Assembly: GCF_900114565.1 (NCBI RefSeq)
Contig: NZ_FOTM01000009.1
Span: 22,492 to 86,491 of the forward strand
Length of the DNA: 64,000 nt
Source of the DNA: Leifsonia sp. CL147
Lineage (GTDB): Bacteria; Actinomycetota; Actinomycetes; Actinomycetales; Microbacteriaceae
Direction: 5' to 3'
The translations under genes and the position numbers were made by a program. The notes under the pieces are model-generated. The model was not told the origin of the DNA and did not search any database. It saw only the letters and a list, made by a program, of their open reading frames with translations. Numbering within the stretch: position 1 is the stretch's first letter; every line of letters begins with the position of its first letter. This document shows, piece by piece, positions 1 to 8,234 of the stretch.

Positions 1-585
1 CCCGTCCGTCCCCGTCTCCCGTCCCGGCCCCCGGCCTCGAGGTGCTCGTTGTTGCGGGCGACACGCCGTGCCGGGGTGCAACAACGAGCACCTCGGCGAT
101 TTGCCCGTCCTCCGCAGCCCTCGCCTGTCCTCCGGGGCCCGTCCCTCCCAGTCCCTGCGCGGCCCGTCCGTCCCCGTCTCCCGTCCCGGCCCCCGGCCTC
201 GAGGTGCTCGTTGTTGCGGGCGACACGCCGTGCCGGGGTGCAACAACGAGCACCTCGGCGATTTGCCCGTCCTCCGCAGCCCTCGCCTGTCCTCCGGGGC
301 CCGTCCCTCCCAGTCCCTGCGCGGCCCGTCCGTCCCCGTCTCCCGTCCCGGCCCCCGGCCTCGAGGTGCTCGTTGTTGCGGGCGACACGCGGTGTCCGGG
401 TGCAACAACGAGCACCTCGGCGATTCGCCCGTCCCTCCGCGGCCCGTCCCTCCCGGTTCCGTCCCCCGTCTCCCGTCGCGGCCCCCGTCCTGGTCTCCGG
501 TCCCGGCCCCAGTCCTCCAGCCTCGAGGTGCTCGTTGTTGCAGGCGACACGCCGTGTCCGGGTGCAACAACGAGCACCTCGGCGA
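1..585. repeat. Tandem array of four perfect stem-loops, 162-bp period (family A)
   Basis: Four stem-loops lie at 38-95, 200-257, 362-419 and 524-581, exactly 162 bp apart. Each has 18-bp perfect arms (CGAGGTGCTCGTTGTTGC and its reverse complement) around a 22-nt loop. All eight arms are identical. The loops differ by a few bases and the third spacer (420-523) has diverged, while spacers one and two are the same. Spacers are C/T-rich. The array begins in mid-spacer at base 1, so it probably continues upstream. It lies beyond the 3' end of the minus-strand glycoside hydrolase ending at 743. Long frames run through it in several phases, but they only translate the repeat. Function is unknown; termination or a protein-binding role is inference. 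Confidence 0.9.
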
Positions 586-599
586 GAGGCGGCAGCCGA

Positions 600-736
600 C
601 GAGGGGGGACGAACGGAACGGGACGGGAGACGGGGACGGGACGAGACGGGACGGGACGAGACGAGACGAGACGGGACGGGACGGGGACGGGACGGGGACG
701 GGACGAGACGGGACGGGACGGGGACGGGGACGGGGC
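600..736. repeat. GACGG/GACGA microsatellite, G-tract rich
   Basis: About 135 bp built from GACGG, GACGA and GACGGG units on the plus strand, with many GGG and GGGG runs between 640 and 734. It sits between the stem-loop array and the stop codon of the minus-strand hydrolase. The plus strand satisfies the simple G-quadruplex pattern several times over (GGG runs spaced by AC or ACGAGAC). No coding sign. Confidence 0.85.
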
Positions 737-742
737 GGCGGG

Positions 743-3448
743 TTACTCCCGGCCGAGGCCGGGGTGGATGCGCGCGAGGGCCGGGGCCGCGGCCACGAAC
801 TTCGCGAGGGTGACTGTGTCGAGGTTGGGACCGTACGCGGTCGGGTTGCCGAGGGTCAGCGCGCCGCCGTCCGTGGTGAGCGACAGCGGGATCGTCTTGT
901 CCCAGTAGCTGTTCCACGAGTAGTTGTGGCGGAACGCCGCCCGCGCTGTGGCGCCTCCCGTCTCCGTCACGTCGAGGAAGCGGCTGATCACCTGCGGGTT
1001 GTAGTTGATCGCGGCGGACTTGTCCGCGTTGGATGCGCCGAGCACCAGCTGGTACTCGCCGGCGGCGAAGCCGCTGGGCCGGGGGACCGTCAGCGTGTTG
1101 GCCGCGCCGTTTCCGAGGTAGCCGACGTCGCGCACGACGCCCTGGGTGTCCGCCGACCCGTTCGAGTTGGCGGGGTCCGTCTGGACGACCGCCGCGCCCG
1201 ACCGGGGCAGCGCCTCCGCCTCGCTGTGGAACACGAGGGACGGATCCGCGTCGGCCGCCTTCTGCGCCGCACCCCGGAGGGTCGAGACGTCACCGACGAG
1301 GATGCTGCCGGTCGCCGCACGCACGCTGAGCTCGTTCACGCCCTGCGGCAGGAACACGCGGACGGTCGCGTCGTACACGCCGGGCCCGGCGGCGGCGGGC
1401 AGCGGGATGCTGCGGCCGTTCGCGGTCAGCACGGGCGTGCCTCCGCCGCCGGCGGTGGCGAAGTGCGTCGTCACGTCGTAGTACCCGGTCTCCGCCGTCG
1501 CGGCGAAGAACGTCGCGCTGGCGTCGCCCGTGAGGGAGGCGTACCCGCGCGCCACCGGCTGCTGCCAGGAGAGCGTCGCCCCGCCCGCCAGCGTCGCATC
1601 CACTGCGGGGTACGTCGCGCGCTCGCCCGAGGTGACGTCGTACAGGTCGAAGCGGTCGAGGGTGATGTCCGCTCCGGGCAGCACCGTGGTGCCGTCCTTA
1701 CTGGCCCGCAGCGACAGCGCATGCGTGCCGGCGGTCAGGTGGAGGGTGACGTCGGCCGTTCCGCGGTAGCCCCAGTTGAGGTCCGCCGAGTACTTCACCA
1801 GCTGGTCGAAGGAGCCGTCGACGAAGAGCGCGTGCTTGCCCGGCGTCGCGTTCGACCCGCTCAGGATCGAGAGCCGGTAGTCGCCGGTGGCCGGCACCGT
1901 CACGTTCCAGGTCGCGGAGGAGCCTGCCCGGTTGAACGAGCCGACATCCTTGCCCCCGGAGGCCATGAACGACCACTCGCGTGACGGATCCTGGGTGTAG
2001 ACGGTCGCGTTCGCGATGGTCGCGTTCTCGGCCTCCGTGCTGTTCACCAGGTCCGTCGCCACGGGCTGCGGGTCGGTGAGCTGCGGGGTGATCTGGAGCT
2101 GGTATCCGGCGTAGCGGTCGCTGTTCGGCACGGTCACCGAGACGGCGCCGTTCACGATCTTCGCGGTGGTCGACAGGATCACCGGCGGCTGCAGCGACGC
2201 GCCCTCGGCTCCGTTGAGGCGGTCGGCGCGCACCTGCACATCCACCGTCTCGCCGAAGGTGGACACGTCCAGGCCCTTCACGTCGACCGCGACGTCCGAG
2301 CTGCCTCCGCCGAACAGCACGGTCGCCTTGCGGGCCTTCGTGTCGATGGCGGCGAGGCCCTGGAGGGTGTCCGGCACGTTCAGCTGCGGGGGAGTGACCT
2401 CCGCCGTCGTCGAACCCGCGAGGCTGCCGTACCAGTTGAACATCCACCAGCCGCCGTTGGCGCCGTTGTTGCGGGAGGAGTTGTCGGAGAGGTTGCCGGC
2501 GTAGTTCCAGTACGCGGTCTGCGCGTCGACCTTCTCGCTCTCGAACATGGAGATCCACTGCACCAGCTGGCCGGGCACGCCCATGTCGCGCAGCATCCCG
2601 AACTCCGTGATGTTGACGGGGATGGGCGCGATGCCGAGTCGCTGAAGCAGGGCGGTGTACGCATCGTGGTGGCCGCGGAAGGTGGCCAGGTTGTTCGTGC
2701 CGAGCTCGTGCCAGATGAAGACGTCGGGCAGCTCGGAGTGCGCCTTCGCGTAGCTCAGGAAGTCGGCGCTCCGGTCGGCGTGCCAGGTGGAGTCACCGGG
2801 GCCGCCGATGCGCGCGTGGCCGAGTCCGTGTTCGGCGTACACGCTCTGGATGACCTGGTACGCCGCCGACCAGTCCGTCAGGAACTGGTCCTTCTGCGTC
2901 GACCAGTTGGGGTACCAGTTGCCGCCGTCCGGTTCGTTGAACGGGATGAACACGTACTTCTCGGGATGCTTCGACGTCGTCGCGACCGCTTCGACCGCCT
3001 GCTTCAGGATGGGCAGGTAGTCCCAGACGCCGTCGCCGTTCGCGTCGCCCGGGCGCTTGCCGCCGTTGTACGGCCAGTCCGGGTACATGTCCTGCACGTA
3101 GACGTAGAGGTCCTGGCCGCCTGCCGCGAAGAACGACGACTCGACCTGGAGCGCATCGCCGTTGGGGTGCTGTGCTCCCTGCGGCGGCTTCTGCGAGGTG
3201 TTCGTCAGGTGCGCTCCGTCGAGGACGGCCTGGCTCGGCACTCCGTCGTCGCCGAGGCCGTAGAGCGTTCCGGTCGAACCTCCGCGGAACGTGCCGGTCG
3301 TGTGCGAGAAGTCGACACCGAGGTGGTCGACGCCTGCTGCGGAAGCGGGGAGGGTGAGGCCGCCGGCCGCGAGGGCGACGCCGGCGGCGAGAGCGATGGA
3401 GGGCGGGAGGATGCTGCGCAGACGATGCCTGCGAGATGTGCCGTTCAA
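743..3448 (-). CDS. Secreted clan GH-A-like glycoside hydrolase with C-terminal carbohydrate-binding modules
   Basis: Predicted exported hydrolase of 901 aa. Residues 1-38 form a signal peptide (RRHR, hydrophobic stretch, PASAA). The catalytic part spans about 40-400, with FNEPDGG (Glu172, candidate acid/base) and NITEFG (Glu282, candidate nucleophile), the layout of clan GH-A families such as GH39. A DANGDG stretch at 135-140 resembles a calcium loop. From about 475 there are beta-sandwich modules, the first CBM35/CBM6-like (EAENATIANA onward). The exact family and substrate cannot be read; the neighbouring GH36 enzyme and importer suggest galactose-containing glycans. It is divergent from the alpha-galactosidase, with LacI-type operators over its promoter. 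Start ATG follows a weak AGGAG-like site (plus-strand tactcctt). Confidence 0.75.
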   Translation of the reverse strand: MNGTSRRHRLRSILPPSIALAAGVALAAGGLTLPASAAGVDHLGVDFSHTTGTFRGGSTGTLYGLGDDGVPSQAVLDGAHLTNTSQKPPQGAQHPNGDALQVESSFFAAGGQDLYVYVQDMYPDWPYNGGKRPGDANGDGVWDYLPILKQAVEAVATTSKHPEKYVFIPFNEPDGGNWYPNWSTQKDQFLTDWSAAYQVIQSVYAEHGLGHARIGGPGDSTWHADRSADFLSYAKAHSELPDVFIWHELGTNNLATFRGHHDAYTALLQRLGIAPIPVNITEFGMLRDMGVPGQLVQWISMFESEKVDAQTAYWNYAGNLSDNSSRNNGANGGWWMFNWYGSLAGSTTAEVTPPQLNVPDTLQGLAAIDTKARKATVLFGGGSSDVAVDVKGLDVSTFGETVDVQVRADRLNGAEGASLQPPVILSTTAKIVNGAVSVTVPNSDRYAGYQLQITPQLTDPQPVATDLVNSTEAENATIANATVYTQDPSREWSFMASGGKDVGSFNRAGSSATWNVTVPATGDYRLSILSGSNATPGKHALFVDGSFDQLVKYSADLNWGYRGTADVTLHLTAGTHALSLRASKDGTTVLPGADITLDRFDLYDVTSGERATYPAVDATLAGGATLSWQQPVARGYASLTGDASATFFAATAETGYYDVTTHFATAGGGGTPVLTANGRSIPLPAAAGPGVYDATVRVFLPQGVNELSVRAATGSILVGDVSTLRGAAQKAADADPSLVFHSEAEALPRSGAAVVQTDPANSNGSADTQGVVRDVGYLGNGAANTLTVPRPSGFAAGEYQLVLGASNADKSAAINYNPQVISRFLDVTETGGATARAAFRHNYSWNSYWDKTIPLSLTTDGGALTLGNPTAYGPNLDTVTLAKFVAAAPALARIHPGLGRE

Positions 3449-3532
3449 GCGGGTACTCCTTCGTACGGATCGGTTGGACGGTTCCGGTCAGCGTCGGGTC
3501 CCGACCGGCGAATCGCCGGCCCGGGCACATCC

Positions 3533-3560
3533 TGAAACCGCTATCATGATAGCGATACCG
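3533..3560. promoter_or_regulatory. Two adjoining LacI-type operators
   Basis: TGAAACCGCTATCA (3533-3546) abuts TGATAGCGATACCG (3547-3560); their junction makes the 16-bp palindrome CGCTATCATGATAGCG (3539-3554). Both fit the LacI-family pattern TGnnAnCGnTnnCA, the second with one deviation. They cover the -10 of the hydrolase promoter. The likely binder is the LacI protein at 9159-10169 (inference). Confidence 0.75.
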
Positions 3561-3573
3561 TGCCTGAGCGCAA
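3546..3573 (-). promoter_or_regulatory. Candidate promoter of the secreted hydrolase
   Basis: Read on the minus strand, TTGCGC (3573-3568) and TATCAT (3551-3546) are separated by 16 bp. The -10 lies inside the operator pair, which fits direct repression. Confidence 0.5.
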
Positions 3574-3602
3574 TAGGGCGAACGGCTCAGTACTGGTCTA
3601 TC

Positions 3603-3616
3603 TGATACCGCTACCA
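3603..3616. promoter_or_regulatory. LacI-type operator, third site
   Basis: TGATACCGCTACCA fits TGnnAnCGnTnnCA and differs at only two positions from the perfect site at 3638. It lies between the two divergent promoters, suitable for looping or cooperative binding. Confidence 0.6.
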
Positions 3617-3624
3617 GTTGTCAC

Positions 3625-3652
3625 TTGCATTTCGTTCTGATAGCGCTATCAT
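3625..3652 (+). promoter_or_regulatory. Promoter with overlapping perfect operator for the alpha-galactosidase operon
   Basis: TTGCAT (3625-3630) and TATCAT (3647-3652) are 16 bp apart. The perfect 14-bp palindrome TGATAGCGCTATCA (3638-3651) covers the -10. This is the standard arrangement for a repressible sugar operon and should control 3712 onward. Confidence 0.6.
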
Positions 3653-3711
3653 AAGTCGACGCGGTCAGCCGGCCGCACCGTCCGTACGAGTCCGCAATGA
3701 TGAGGAGACCG

Positions 3712-5862
3712 ATGACCGACCGCCTGAGCTGGGGCACCGGGACGCTGACTGTCGAGTTCGAGTGGTCGGCCGATTCGGCACCCCGTATCGCCGCGGTCGA
3801 GAGCGCCGGGCTCCGGCTGGAGATGCCGGCTGGGCTGCCGCTGGTCGATGTCCTCACCGTGCGGCACGGACACTCCCTCGCGAGCGACCGTCTGGTGCAC
3901 ACCGCGATCGGCCACGACCTCCGCTATGCGGGCCACGAGGAGACGACGAGTGCCCGCGGGAGCGAGCTGCGCATCCACCTCGCCCATGCCGCGAGCGGCC
4001 TGAGCGTCGAACTGCGCCTGGAGCTCCCGGACGGACTCGCCGTCCTGCGCTCGACGGTCACGGTCGCCAACGGCGGCGAAGAGGCCGTGGTGCTCCGCAG
4101 CATCCCGACGCTCGCCCTGTACCTGGGCGGGAACGGCCGCAGCGACATCCGCGAGTGGGAGGTGTACCACGCCCTGAGCGACTGGCTCGGCGAGGGCCGG
4201 TGGATGCACGAGCCGCTGGGCGGCGTCCGCTTCCCCCGCCTCGAGCAGCACCTGACCAACCACAACCCGCGCGGCGAGTTCAGCGTCATCTCCTCCGGCA
4301 CCTGGTCCACCGGCAAGCACCTGCCGATCGCGGCCGTCCGGTCGCCACGGCTCGGCGCCGCCTGGGCCTGGCAGATCGAGCACAACGGCGCCTGGCGCTG
4401 GGAGATCGGGGAGGACACGGCCAGCGGCTACCTCGCCCTCTCGGGCCCCACCGACACCGACCACCAGTGGAGCGAGGAGCTCCGGCCGGGCGACACCTTC
4501 ACGACCGTCCCGGCCGCCATCGCGCTGGCCGCCGACGTGACCTCCGCGATCGGTCAGCTGACCCGGTACCGGCGGGCCGCGCGCCGTCCGCATCCCGACA
4601 ACGTCGCCATGCCCGTCGTGTTCAACGACTACATGAACACGCTCAACGGCGATCCCACGACCGAGAAGCTGCTGCCCTTGATCGACGCGGCAGCGTCCGT
4701 GGGCGCCGAGGTGTTCTGCATCGACGCCGGCTGGTACGACGACAGCGGCGACTGGTGGGACACGGTCGGCGAGTGGATGCCGAGCACGACCCGCTTCCCG
4801 GGCGGCCTGGCGCAGGTGATCGACCGCATCCGCGACGCCGGGATGGTGCCGGGGCTCTGGCTGGAGCCCGAGGTCATCGGGGTGAAGAGCCCGATGGCGG
4901 CGCAGCTGCCCGACGAGGCGTTCCTGCAGCGTGCGGGCGAGCGGGTCGTCGAGCACCACCGCTTCCACCTCGATCTGCGCCACCCCGCGGCGCGCGAGCA
5001 CCTCGACGGTGTGGTCGACCGGCTGGTCGCCGAGTTCGGCATCGGCTTCTTCAAGCTGGACTACAACATCAACCCCGGGCCCGGGACCGACCGCGACGCC
5101 GACAGCGTGGGCGCCGGCCTGCTCGCCCACAACCGGGCGCACCTGGAGTGGCTGGACGGCCTCCTCGACCGGCACCCGGGCCTCGTCATCGAGAACTGCG
5201 CCTCGGGCGCCATGCGCTCCGACTTCGGGATGCTGTCCCGGCTGCAGCTGCAGTCCACCTCCGATCAGCAGGACTTCCTCAAGTACCCGCCGATCGCCGC
5301 CAGCGCGCCGGCCGCGATGCTCCCCGAGCAGGCCGCGAGCTGGGCGTACCCCCAGCCCGAGATGACCATCGAGGAGGTCGCGTTCTGCCTGGCGACCGGG
5401 CTGCTCGGCCGCTACTACGTCTCCGGGCACCTGGCCCGGATGGACGCCGAACGTCTCGCCCTGGTGTCCGAGGCCGTGGAGGCCGCCAAGGCTCTGCGCG
5501 GCGAGCTCGCCGCATCCACTCCCTTCTGGCCGCTCGGCGTCCCCACCTGGGACGGCGCCTGGACCGCCCTCGGCCTGAGGACGGAACGACCGGGGACGGA
5601 CGGCGGCGCTCTCGTCACCGTCTGGAACCGCGACCCCGCAGTACCCGAGACCGTGCTGTCCCTCCCGGCGTTCGCCGGGCGGGAGCTCGCGGTCACGCCC
5701 GTCTTCCCGCGAACCCTTCCCAAGTGGCAGACCCACTGGGACGCGGGGACTGGAGAACTCCGCATCGTCGCCCGCACAGGCGTCATCGGCGCGCGAGTCC
5801 TCCGCCTGGAGGCCGCGACGAAGGTCGCGTCCGCATCGCATTCCGCAACACGAACCCAGTAG
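3712..5862 (+). CDS. Alpha-galactosidase, GH36 family
   Basis: Cytoplasmic retaining alpha-galactosidase of 716 aa that should release galactose from imported alpha-galactosides. An N-terminal beta-sandwich (about 1-270) is followed by a TIM barrel. The nucleophile is Asp450 in FFKLDYN and the acid/base is Asp504 in NCASGAMRSD, matching the GH36 pattern. IDAGWYDDSGDWWD near 335-350 is the family's substrate-pocket loop. There is no signal peptide, so the substrate must be imported, presumably by the ABC system just downstream. The start is the ATG at 3712, four bases after GAGGAG; an upstream in-frame ATG at 3697 has no such site. First gene of the operon under the operator at 3638. Confidence 0.9.
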   Translation: MTDRLSWGTGTLTVEFEWSADSAPRIAAVESAGLRLEMPAGLPLVDVLTVRHGHSLASDRLVHTAIGHDLRYAGHEETTSARGSELRIHLAHAASGLSVELRLELPDGLAVLRSTVTVANGGEEAVVLRSIPTLALYLGGNGRSDIREWEVYHALSDWLGEGRWMHEPLGGVRFPRLEQHLTNHNPRGEFSVISSGTWSTGKHLPIAAVRSPRLGAAWAWQIEHNGAWRWEIGEDTASGYLALSGPTDTDHQWSEELRPGDTFTTVPAAIALAADVTSAIGQLTRYRRAARRPHPDNVAMPVVFNDYMNTLNGDPTTEKLLPLIDAAASVGAEVFCIDAGWYDDSGDWWDTVGEWMPSTTRFPGGLAQVIDRIRDAGMVPGLWLEPEVIGVKSPMAAQLPDEAFLQRAGERVVEHHRFHLDLRHPAAREHLDGVVDRLVAEFGIGFFKLDYNINPGPGTDRDADSVGAGLLAHNRAHLEWLDGLLDRHPGLVIENCASGAMRSDFGMLSRLQLQSTSDQQDFLKYPPIAASAPAAMLPEQAASWAYPQPEMTIEEVAFCLATGLLGRYYVSGHLARMDAERLALVSEAVEAAKALRGELAASTPFWPLGVPTWDGAWTALGLRTERPGTDGGALVTVWNRDPAVPETVLSLPAFAGRELAVTPVFPRTLPKWQTHWDAGTGELRIVARTGVIGARVLRLEAATKVASASHSATRTQ

Positions 5863-5899
5863 CGCTACGGTCGCTACGTCACACAAGGAGAGCAGTTCG

Positions 5900-7222
5900 A
5901 TGAAGATCGCTTGGAAAGGCGCCGCGACCATCGCGGCCATCGCGGCGGCCGCCGCCCTCGCCCTCACAGGATGCAGTGACCCCGGCTCCGGAGGCGGAAG
6001 CGCCGGCAGCGCATCCTGGCCGGCGCAGAACACGAAGCTCGACGGGGTGAACCTCACCATCTGGGCCGCCCAGAACTCGAATAAGACGGCCGACAGCGTC
6101 ATCTCCGGTTTCGAGAAGCTGACGGGCGCGAAGGTCAAGGTCGTCACCATCCCTGACCCGTACGAGCAGGGCGTCCAGACCAAGGTCGCGACGGGCGACA
6201 AGCCGGACCTCGCCTTCTGGCAGCCCACCGCGTCCGAGCTCACCGCTCTGAACGCCACCCAGAACCTCCAATCGCTGGATGGCGCGCCCTGGGTCAAGAA
6301 CTACACCGGCAACCTGGCCGATATGACCGGGAAGCTGGGCGACACCCGGTACGCAGCGCTCGTCACGACGCCGGCCGTCATCGGCGTGTACTACAACAAG
6401 GAAGTCTTCGCGGCGAACGGCATCACCACGACGCCGAAGAACTGGGACGAGTTCATCCAGCTCGCCCAGCAGCTGAAGGCCAAGGGCGTCGACCCGTTCT
6501 ACGAGATGGGCGGCGACAAGTGGGCCACCCAGTGGTGGGTGCAGGCGCAGCTCGCCGATGCCGCCAAGGACGGCCTGTGGGACAAGGTGAACAAGAACCA
6601 GGAGAAGTTCACCGACCCGACCATCCAGGGCGCCATCGACAACTACCAGAAGCTGATCCAGCAGGGACTGTTCAACTCGGACATCAAGACGGCTACCTTC
6701 GTCGATCAGGGCACAGCGCTCCTCGGCGGCAAGGCGGCCATGGCCATGCAGGTGAACTCCTTCTTCGGTGAACTGCAGGCCACCTCGAACACCGCTGACC
6801 TGGACAAGAAGATCGGCTTCTTCCCGATCTCGCCCACGGGCAACGTCGGCACCTACATCCCCGACCAGTCCAACGCTCTGGTCGCCTTCAAGTCCGGCGA
6901 CAGCAAGCGCGAGGCGGCCGCGCGCCAGTTCCTCTCCTACTGGCTGGGCGACGGGTACAAGGACTTCGTCAAGGCGCAGTCGACGGTCTCGCTGATCAAG
7001 GGCGTCGACACGCCGTCCGATGTGCCGCAGGCGCTCAAGGATGTCGCCGCGTCCCTCGACAGCTCGGTCGGCTCCATGCAGGCCCTCGCTGTCGCGAACC
7101 CGGACCTGTACCTCAACCTCGCCGACATGATCCAGGGCACCAAGACCCCGGTCCAGGTGGCGCAGACGACGCAGGACCAGTTCGCTCAGCTGGCGAAGGC
7201 ACAAGGAGTCAAGGGCTTCTAG
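5900..7222 (+). CDS. ABC transporter sugar-binding lipoprotein (family 1 solute-binding protein)
   Basis: Extracellular substrate receptor of a CUT1 sugar importer, 440 aa. It has a lipoprotein signal peptide with lipobox LTGC, lipidated at Cys25, then a Gly/Ser linker and the two-lobe binding fold (LTIWAAQNSN, YYNKEVFAANGI, GKAAMAMQVNS). An AAGGAGA site lies before the ATG. It follows the alpha-galactosidase by 37 bp and precedes two permeases, so an alpha-galactoside ligand such as melibiose or raffinose is likely, but that is inferred from position. No ATPase gene is nearby; as usual for CUT1 systems a shared MsiK-type ATPase elsewhere probably energises it. Confidence 0.9.
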   Translation: MKIAWKGAATIAAIAAAAALALTGCSDPGSGGGSAGSASWPAQNTKLDGVNLTIWAAQNSNKTADSVISGFEKLTGAKVKVVTIPDPYEQGVQTKVATGDKPDLAFWQPTASELTALNATQNLQSLDGAPWVKNYTGNLADMTGKLGDTRYAALVTTPAVIGVYYNKEVFAANGITTTPKNWDEFIQLAQQLKAKGVDPFYEMGGDKWATQWWVQAQLADAAKDGLWDKVNKNQEKFTDPTIQGAIDNYQKLIQQGLFNSDIKTATFVDQGTALLGGKAAMAMQVNSFFGELQATSNTADLDKKIGFFPISPTGNVGTYIPDQSNALVAFKSGDSKREAAARQFLSYWLGDGYKDFVKAQSTVSLIKGVDTPSDVPQALKDVAASLDSSVGSMQALAVANPDLYLNLADMIQGTKTPVQVAQTTQDQFAQLAKAQGVKGF

Positions 7223-7229
7223 CCGGGAT

Positions 7230-7258
7230 GCCGGGGCGGCTCCGAGAGCCGCCCCGGC
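7230..7258 (+). terminator. Intercistronic GC-rich stem-loop after the binding protein
   Basis: Perfect 13-bp stem (GCCGGGGCGGCTC and its complement) with a 3-nt CGA loop, just after the binding-protein stop and without a T-run. Such hairpins commonly stabilise or partly terminate transcripts so the receptor is made in excess over the permeases. Confidence 0.75.
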
Positions 7259-7292
7259 GCACCCGTAGCGACCCCCGGAAAGGCAGCACCCC

Positions 7293-8234
7293 GTGACCGC
7301 ACAACTCGCCCCGCCGGCCCCCACTGCCGCAGCGCAGGCGCGCAGGCGACCGCCGCGCTCCGGCGGGCGCCGACGTCAGGATCACCCCGCCTGGTTCCTC
7401 GTGCCGGCGCTCGTCGTCCTCGTCATCTTCTTCTTCGTCCCGACGGTCTTCAACTTCGTCTATGCCTTCACGAACTGGTCGAGCTTCCACAGCGACATCG
7501 GCTTCGTCGGCTTCGACAACTTCGCAGCGCTCTTCACCAACGGCAGCCTGCTGAACGACCTGCGGATCACACTGGTGTACGCGGTGCTGGTGGCCATCTT
7601 CCAGAACCTGTTCGGGCTCATCCTCGCTCTCGTGCTGGAGCGGGACACCGCCGTCAACCGCTTCGCCCGGGTCGCATTCTTCGTGCCGGTCGTGATGTCG
7701 GCGCTCGCCGTCGGCTATATCTTCCAGGCGATGCTGAAGCCGGCGGGCGCGCTGAACCAGATCCTCGGCTTCCTCACCGGCCAGCACGTGACGATCGCCT
7801 GGCTCGGCAGCACGACGTGGACCATCGTCGTCGTCGCCCTCATCCACGCCTGGAAGTGGATGGGCCTCTCGATGCTGATCTACCTCGCGGGCCTGAAGAC
7901 CATCAACGAGGACATCCTCGAAGCGGCCCGGCTCGACGGCTCGGGATGGTGGACCACCTTCCGCAGCATCCGCTTCCCGCTCCTTGCGCCCGCCGTGACG
8001 TTCAACGTGGCCACTGCGCTGCTGGGGTCGATGAACGGGTTCGACATCGTGCAGGCGACCACGGCCGGGGGACCGGGCGGGACGACGGAACTGCTCAACA
8101 TCTTCATCTTCCGGACGTTCGGGCAGGGCCTGTTCGCCCAGGCGACGACGATGAGCCTCTCCCTCTTCCTCATGGTGACGGTCCTCGCCTTCCCCGTGAT
8201 CTATTTCCTGCGCAGAAGGGAGAACGTGCTGTGA
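7293..8234 (+). CDS. ABC sugar transporter permease (MalF-like)
   Basis: Inner-membrane permease of 313 aa. A basic Arg-rich N-terminus precedes a first membrane helix near 32-52 and five more. The EAA loop reads EAARLDGSGWWTTFRSIRFPLLAP (about 210-232), the ATPase-docking signature of CUT1 permeases. Start GTG after GGAAAGG. Its TGA overlaps the GTG of the second permease, so the two are translationally coupled and form the heterodimeric channel. Confidence 0.92.
   Translation: MTAQLAPPAPTAAAQARRRPPRSGGRRRQDHPAWFLVPALVVLVIFFFVPTVFNFVYAFTNWSSFHSDIGFVGFDNFAALFTNGSLLNDLRITLVYAVLVAIFQNLFGLILALVLERDTAVNRFARVAFFVPVVMSALAVGYIFQAMLKPAGALNQILGFLTGQHVTIAWLGSTTWTIVVVALIHAWKWMGLSMLIYLAGLKTINEDILEAARLDGSGWWTTFRSIRFPLLAPAVTFNVATALLGSMNGFDIVQATTAGGPGGTTELLNIFIFRTFGQGLFAQATTMSLSLFLMVTVLAFPVIYFLRRRENVL

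Noticed and set aside
38-581. Integron attC sites
   Set aside because: Stem-loops lack the RYYYAAC/GTTRRRY core pair and the asymmetric bulges; no integrase.
42-1984. Three long plus-strand reading frames through the first 2 kb
   Set aside because: They translate the 162-bp repeats and GACGG tract in several phases, then run antisense to the glycoside hydrolase; Pro/Arg/Gly-rich with no domain.
3649-7324. Long minus-strand frames (882 and 481 codons) opposite the sugar operon
   Set aside because: Antisense shadows of the alpha-galactosidase, binding protein and permease genes, caused by high third-position GC.
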